From assembly GCA_017444045.1 (NCBI GenBank), contig JAFSXO010000167.1:1-8425 (forward strand): DNA of 8,425 bases, in the 5' to 3' direction. Position 1 is the stretch's first letter; every line of letters starts with the position of its first letter. The translations under genes and the position numbers were made by a program. This document shows positions 7,201 through 8,425 of the stretch, in pieces. The notes under the pieces were generated by a model that did not search any database, was not told where the DNA came from, and was given only the letters and a program-made list of their open reading frames with translations. Source of the stretch: a bacterium. Lineage in GTDB: Bacteria; Vulcanimicrobiota; Xenobia; Xenobiales; Xenobiaceae.

Positions 7201-7345
7201 CTACTCCATCGGCAAGCCCCTCAAGGAATGAACCGGTGATATTGGGCACACCCTTTCCCAAATCACCAAAGCTAATGGGCAGCTGCCCCATCAGAGCAGA
7301 CATAGAATTTAACATTGAATTCATACCATTCATCTGCATGGACAC
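4217..7345 (-). CDS. Large acidic coiled-coil protein with C-terminal M15-type (VanY-like) peptidoglycan peptidase domain
   Basis: The 1042-residue product starts at GTG, placed by the strong site TGAGGAGGTT (minus strand, 7360-7351) with seven bases from AGGAGG to the start; the ATG at codon 3 would be 13 away. Residues 1-20 are Met, Ser and Asn rich with no Lys or Arg and no Sec signal. Next come an acidic helical module (about 75-190), a Lys/Glu/Ala helix (195-222), a Gly-rich spacer (239-289, 30 of 51 Gly), coiled coil (about 295-410 and 428-575, divided by a Pro/Asp hinge at 411-425), and an Ala/Glu/Gln-rich helical part (580-915). The end (about 930-1042) is an M15 metallopeptidase: SGFRS (960-964), SRHESGLAAD with His991 and Asp998, and EAWHVE with Glu1028 and His1031. 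Those residues match the zinc ligands and catalytic Glu known in VanX/VanY-type enzymes, which cut peptidoglycan stem peptides. The only cysteine is Cys999. How it leaves the cell is unknown; a secretion-system substrate is inference. Confidence 0.85.
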   Translation of the reverse strand: MSMQMNGMNSMLNSMSALMGQLPISFGDLGKGVPNITGSFLEGLADGVELSDKGLAAAADAGEVLSADSSEGADKTPDQIKREAFDSQFTQEIVEELFGQEAGSLTDEQTQGLNDLLYSINEENQARAADGKEPMTRDEINAYIADLVQQYKDDPENKDNGLGKILSELGLEGGLDEDTYEAVSEALKEYNESDVAKTAEEEAKKAEEKAKAEEPEKAAENAVEPQPTEAAAEQATQQGGEGGGNGGGGNGGGGNVGGAGGAGGARGAGGAGGAGGTNAAGSNGNAAGGEVGELPDNLNELQNLRSEKQNDIGDLKGKIDEKQGAINDRRQEVMEEVLGDKLEGENSKLSKEYEEAKKDFDEASAAKNESQQKLNQLNQDAVKNDQALYTNAQDRAANESELSSTQEELGSLQPPTPPAGDDEDGSAQAAYESELAAYEAKKSELEAKISDLEAEKSDLEAEFQELQTEKDRINDESVAAQQEIDAQQVKMDDAQARMDEAMEKLSEDNPELQEALENDEQLKTLQEEMEQAETDLATAEDELSAIEAKISEKEMEDETIRGMREEEAEFQLNKAAEELGAPVEGARAQAENQAAQDKYGKDYEELSEDEKKSLEMEINGEVTTELMDWAKDRLMEDPYNSEALEIVENGYTTLAAQEQEAYEQTQSALENMPESLKDGARSAMEEAIAKAEEAGEDPNIAAMQALASYSDAQLEGLEGDDLAAMQALGDAAGSYARAQERVTEGVNDLNEAEFMQQMATLPEPQRSEVAALRESVTALGDEGNGSFEATQDKVNAYLESHPDLTFTEANEMFGPYGAAALAAAQGEDVAQMINDEVNGGDELNNQKAEIFMQGVSNYAMAQADNAVAAHSANGEDGAEWLANGVGAEANEARNWQALGLDADKAVQVATTDATKGLLDTIGRDIVAMYVEGDIEGLNEDLLNRLAQVGEILGVQVHVTSGFRSYEEQVALYNAYLNGTGNLAAKPGTSRHESGLAADCAIGGMNIGDYPGAIDAMREVGLGLPVGGEAWHVEISDSFRGAN
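5957..6019 (-). repeat. Three tandem 7-residue heptads within the coiled coil
   Basis: Residues 443-463 read SELEAKI, SDLEAEK, SDLEAEF: three consecutive heptads of pattern S-[ED]-L-E-A-[KE]-x. At the DNA level 18 bases (TTCAGCTTCCAGATCGCT) are identical at 5960-5977 and 5981-5998, a 21-base period, so the last two heptads look recently duplicated. The first heptad is diverged at synonymous sites. Confidence 0.75.
6479..6631 (-). repeat. Low-complexity Gly-rich spacer coding region
   Basis: This encodes residues 239-289 of the large protein: GGGGN units followed by GGA units, with few other residues. The DNA is a GC-rich near-repeat of GCC/TCC and CCG triplets (plus strand), including tandem 9-mers CTCCGGCCC near 6520-6539. 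Such tracts slip easily during replication, so length may vary between strains. It probably acts as a flexible linker between the N-terminal module and the coiled coil. Confidence 0.8.
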
Positions 7346-7352
7346 TAAACAA

Positions 7353-7358
7353 CCTCCT
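7353..7358 (-). promoter_or_regulatory. Strong Shine-Dalgarno of the large minus-strand gene
   Basis: The minus strand reads TGAGGAGGTT over 7360-7351, a near-perfect match to the anti-Shine-Dalgarno sequence, with AGGAGG at 7358-7353 and seven bases to the GTG at 7345. It decides the start and predicts efficient translation. Confidence 0.85.
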
Positions 7359-7375
7359 CAAGAGTTATTATGGCT

Positions 7376-7404
7376 ATTTTCACGACAAAGACCCGGAGAG
7401 TCAA
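7376..7404 (-). promoter_or_regulatory. Putative sigma-70-type promoter of the large gene
   Basis: On the minus strand TTGACT (7404-7399, five of six to TTGACA) is followed after 17 bases by GAAAAT (7381-7376, four of six to TATAAT). Transcription would begin about 20 bases before the Shine-Dalgarno. The -10 is weak, so this is a candidate only. The divergent plus-strand gene has no clear promoter: TATAAT occurs at 7413-7418 without a -35, and TTGGCA at 7452-7457 without a -10 at a usual distance. Confidence 0.4.
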
Positions 7405-7516
7405 CCCTTGCATATAATAATGATCACTGAGCATAAATAGGAATGATCCGCTTGGCACAAAATAACGTATCCGCTCAGCAGTATAAGTAAGTTATTTAAG
7501 AAGCAAATAAAATAAG

Positions 7517-8374
7517 ATGAAACTAGGTTTAGTAATGGAGGGAGGCGCCATGCGCGGCATGTTTACGGCCGGCGTCATGGATGTGCTTCTTAAAAATAAT
7601 ATAGAATTCGATGGAGGCATAGGCACCTCGGCAGGAGCCGCCTTTGGCTGCAACTACAAATCCCGCCAAATAGGCCGGGTAATCCGCTACAATCTTAAGG
7701 TTTGCCGAGACTGGCGTTTTGCCAGCTGGCGTTCCTGGATACAGACGGGCGATCTATACGGAGCAGAGTTCTGCTACCACACCGTCCCAGAGATAATAGA
7801 CCCTTTTGACTGCGCTACCTATGCCACCAACCCCATGACCTTCTACGCCGTCTGCACCGACGTAGTAACAGGCCAGCCCGTATACAAAGAATGCCCCGAG
7901 ATAAACAGCTCCATCTTGGAATGGATCCGCGCGTCAGCCTCAATGCCGCTGGTCTCCCGCATCGTTGAAATTGACGGCTACAAGCTGTTAGATGGCGGCA
8001 TGAGCGATTCTATTCCCCTGCGAGCTTTTGAAGATATGGGGTACAGCCGCAATCTAGTCATCCTTACCAGACCGGCCGGCTACATAAAAAAAGCCAACCC
8101 TCTAATGTGGCTAATAAAATACATTTACAGACGCTATCCCAATTTAGTAGAGATCATGCGCAACCGGCACAAGATATACAACGAACAGACAGCCTATGTC
8201 GCCCAGCGCGAACGCGAAGGTGCGGCCTTTGTTTTGCGCCCTCCCCAGCCGCTTCCGGTCGGTCCAGTGGAGCACAGGGCAGAGCGCATCCAAAAAGCCT
8301 ATGACATGGGCGTCCAAACCGCCGAAGCCAGTTTAAGCGAGATAAAAAGATTTATCGGCTCGGTACGCGAATAA
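7517..8374 (+). CDS. Patatin-like phospholipase (YjjU/RssA-type)
   Basis: The 285-residue product has the patatin serine hydrolase motifs: the oxyanion-hole loop GGAMRG (9-14), the nucleophile elbow GTSAG (36-40, Ser38), and DGG (159-161, Asp159 as the second member of the Ser-Asp dyad). It is expected to hydrolyse acyl esters such as phospholipids. No signal peptide is present, so it acts in the cytoplasm or at the inner membrane face. The length and the opening KLGLVMEGGAMRG match the YjjU-like group of bacterial patatins (family resemblance from memory). The ATG at 7517 is chosen because it keeps that first beta strand; the upstream bases GCAAATAAAATAAG carry no convincing Shine-Dalgarno. 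The in-frame ATG at codon 7 has an AGG nearby but would cut the strand. It is divergent from the large gene. ATA, CTA and AGA codons are frequent, unlike in that gene. Substrate and regulation are unknown. Confidence 0.9.
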   Translation: MKLGLVMEGGAMRGMFTAGVMDVLLKNNIEFDGGIGTSAGAAFGCNYKSRQIGRVIRYNLKVCRDWRFASWRSWIQTGDLYGAEFCYHTVPEIIDPFDCATYATNPMTFYAVCTDVVTGQPVYKECPEINSSILEWIRASASMPLVSRIVEIDGYKLLDGGMSDSIPLRAFEDMGYSRNLVILTRPAGYIKKANPLMWLIKYIYRRYPNLVEIMRNRHKIYNEQTAYVAQREREGAAFVLRPPQPLPVGPVEHRAERIQKAYDMGVQTAEASLSEIKRFIGSVRE

Positions 8375-8425
8375 TTATATGTTTACGCTTAACTAACAAA
8401 CTGCTTAACAAATAATAGCACTAGG

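Noticed and set aside
4217..7345. Large gene as a phage tail or lysis protein
   Set aside because: M15 peptidases do occur in phage, but no structural, holin or packaging genes flank it, and the neighbours are ordinary chromosomal genes with their own terminators.
7419..7448. Direct repeats AATGATC at 7419-7425 and 7442-7448 in the divergent region
   Set aside because: Seven-base repeats with a 23-base period are too short to claim as operators without other evidence.
41..8409. GCTTAAC motifs at 41-47, 8387-8393 and 8403-8409, including a shared 10-mer GCTTAACTAA
   Set aside because: The copies are short, AT-rich and without a target-site or terminal-repeat pattern; a 10-base match within 8 kb is close to chance, so no mobile-element boundaries are claimed.

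Overview
The window reads as a stretch of chromosome from a Gram-negative bacterium. Two ORFs begin with export signals: a Sec-type signal peptide at 354 and a lipobox Cys18 in the protein from 1698. Stops are TAA, TAG and TGA, two genes on the plus strand and one on the minus use clear Shine-Dalgarno sites, and GTG starts are used at 1698, 2303 and (minus strand) 7345. The lineage cannot be fixed from the sequence. I see no rRNA, tRNA, CRISPR array, insertion sequence or phage gene.

Layout: bases 1-353 hold no convincing gene, but contain short ORFs with ribosome-site-like sequences, a small hairpin at 130-151 and a strong inverted repeat at 275-306. Then come three plus-strand genes: a secreted beta-propeller-like protein (354-1475, followed by a rho-independent terminator at 1495-1531), a small coiled-coil lipoprotein (1698-2231, preceded by a perfect 7+7 inverted repeat) and an AMP-forming long-chain acyl-CoA ligase (2303-4063). 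A bidirectional terminator (4093-4123) separates these from a convergent minus-strand gene of 1042 codons (4217-7345). A divergent intergenic region (7346-7516) leads to a patatin-like phospholipase gene on the plus strand (7517-8374).

The most unusual object is the 1042-residue acidic protein. It has a Met/Ser/Asn-rich N-terminus with no Sec signal, a helical N-terminal module, a 51-residue Gly-rich spacer, several hundred residues of mostly helical and coiled-coil sequence, and a C-terminal M15-type (VanY/DD-peptidase-like) zinc peptidase domain with all expected catalytic residues. A peptidoglycan-cutting domain on a protein without a visible export signal suggests a dedicated secretion route or release by lysis; this is inference. 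Its strong Shine-Dalgarno and biased codon use suggest high expression.

The other genes point to envelope and lipid functions (acyl-CoA ligase, patatin-like hydrolase, lipoprotein, exported propeller). They do not form an obvious pathway with each other, and no functional link to the large protein can be shown from the window alone.
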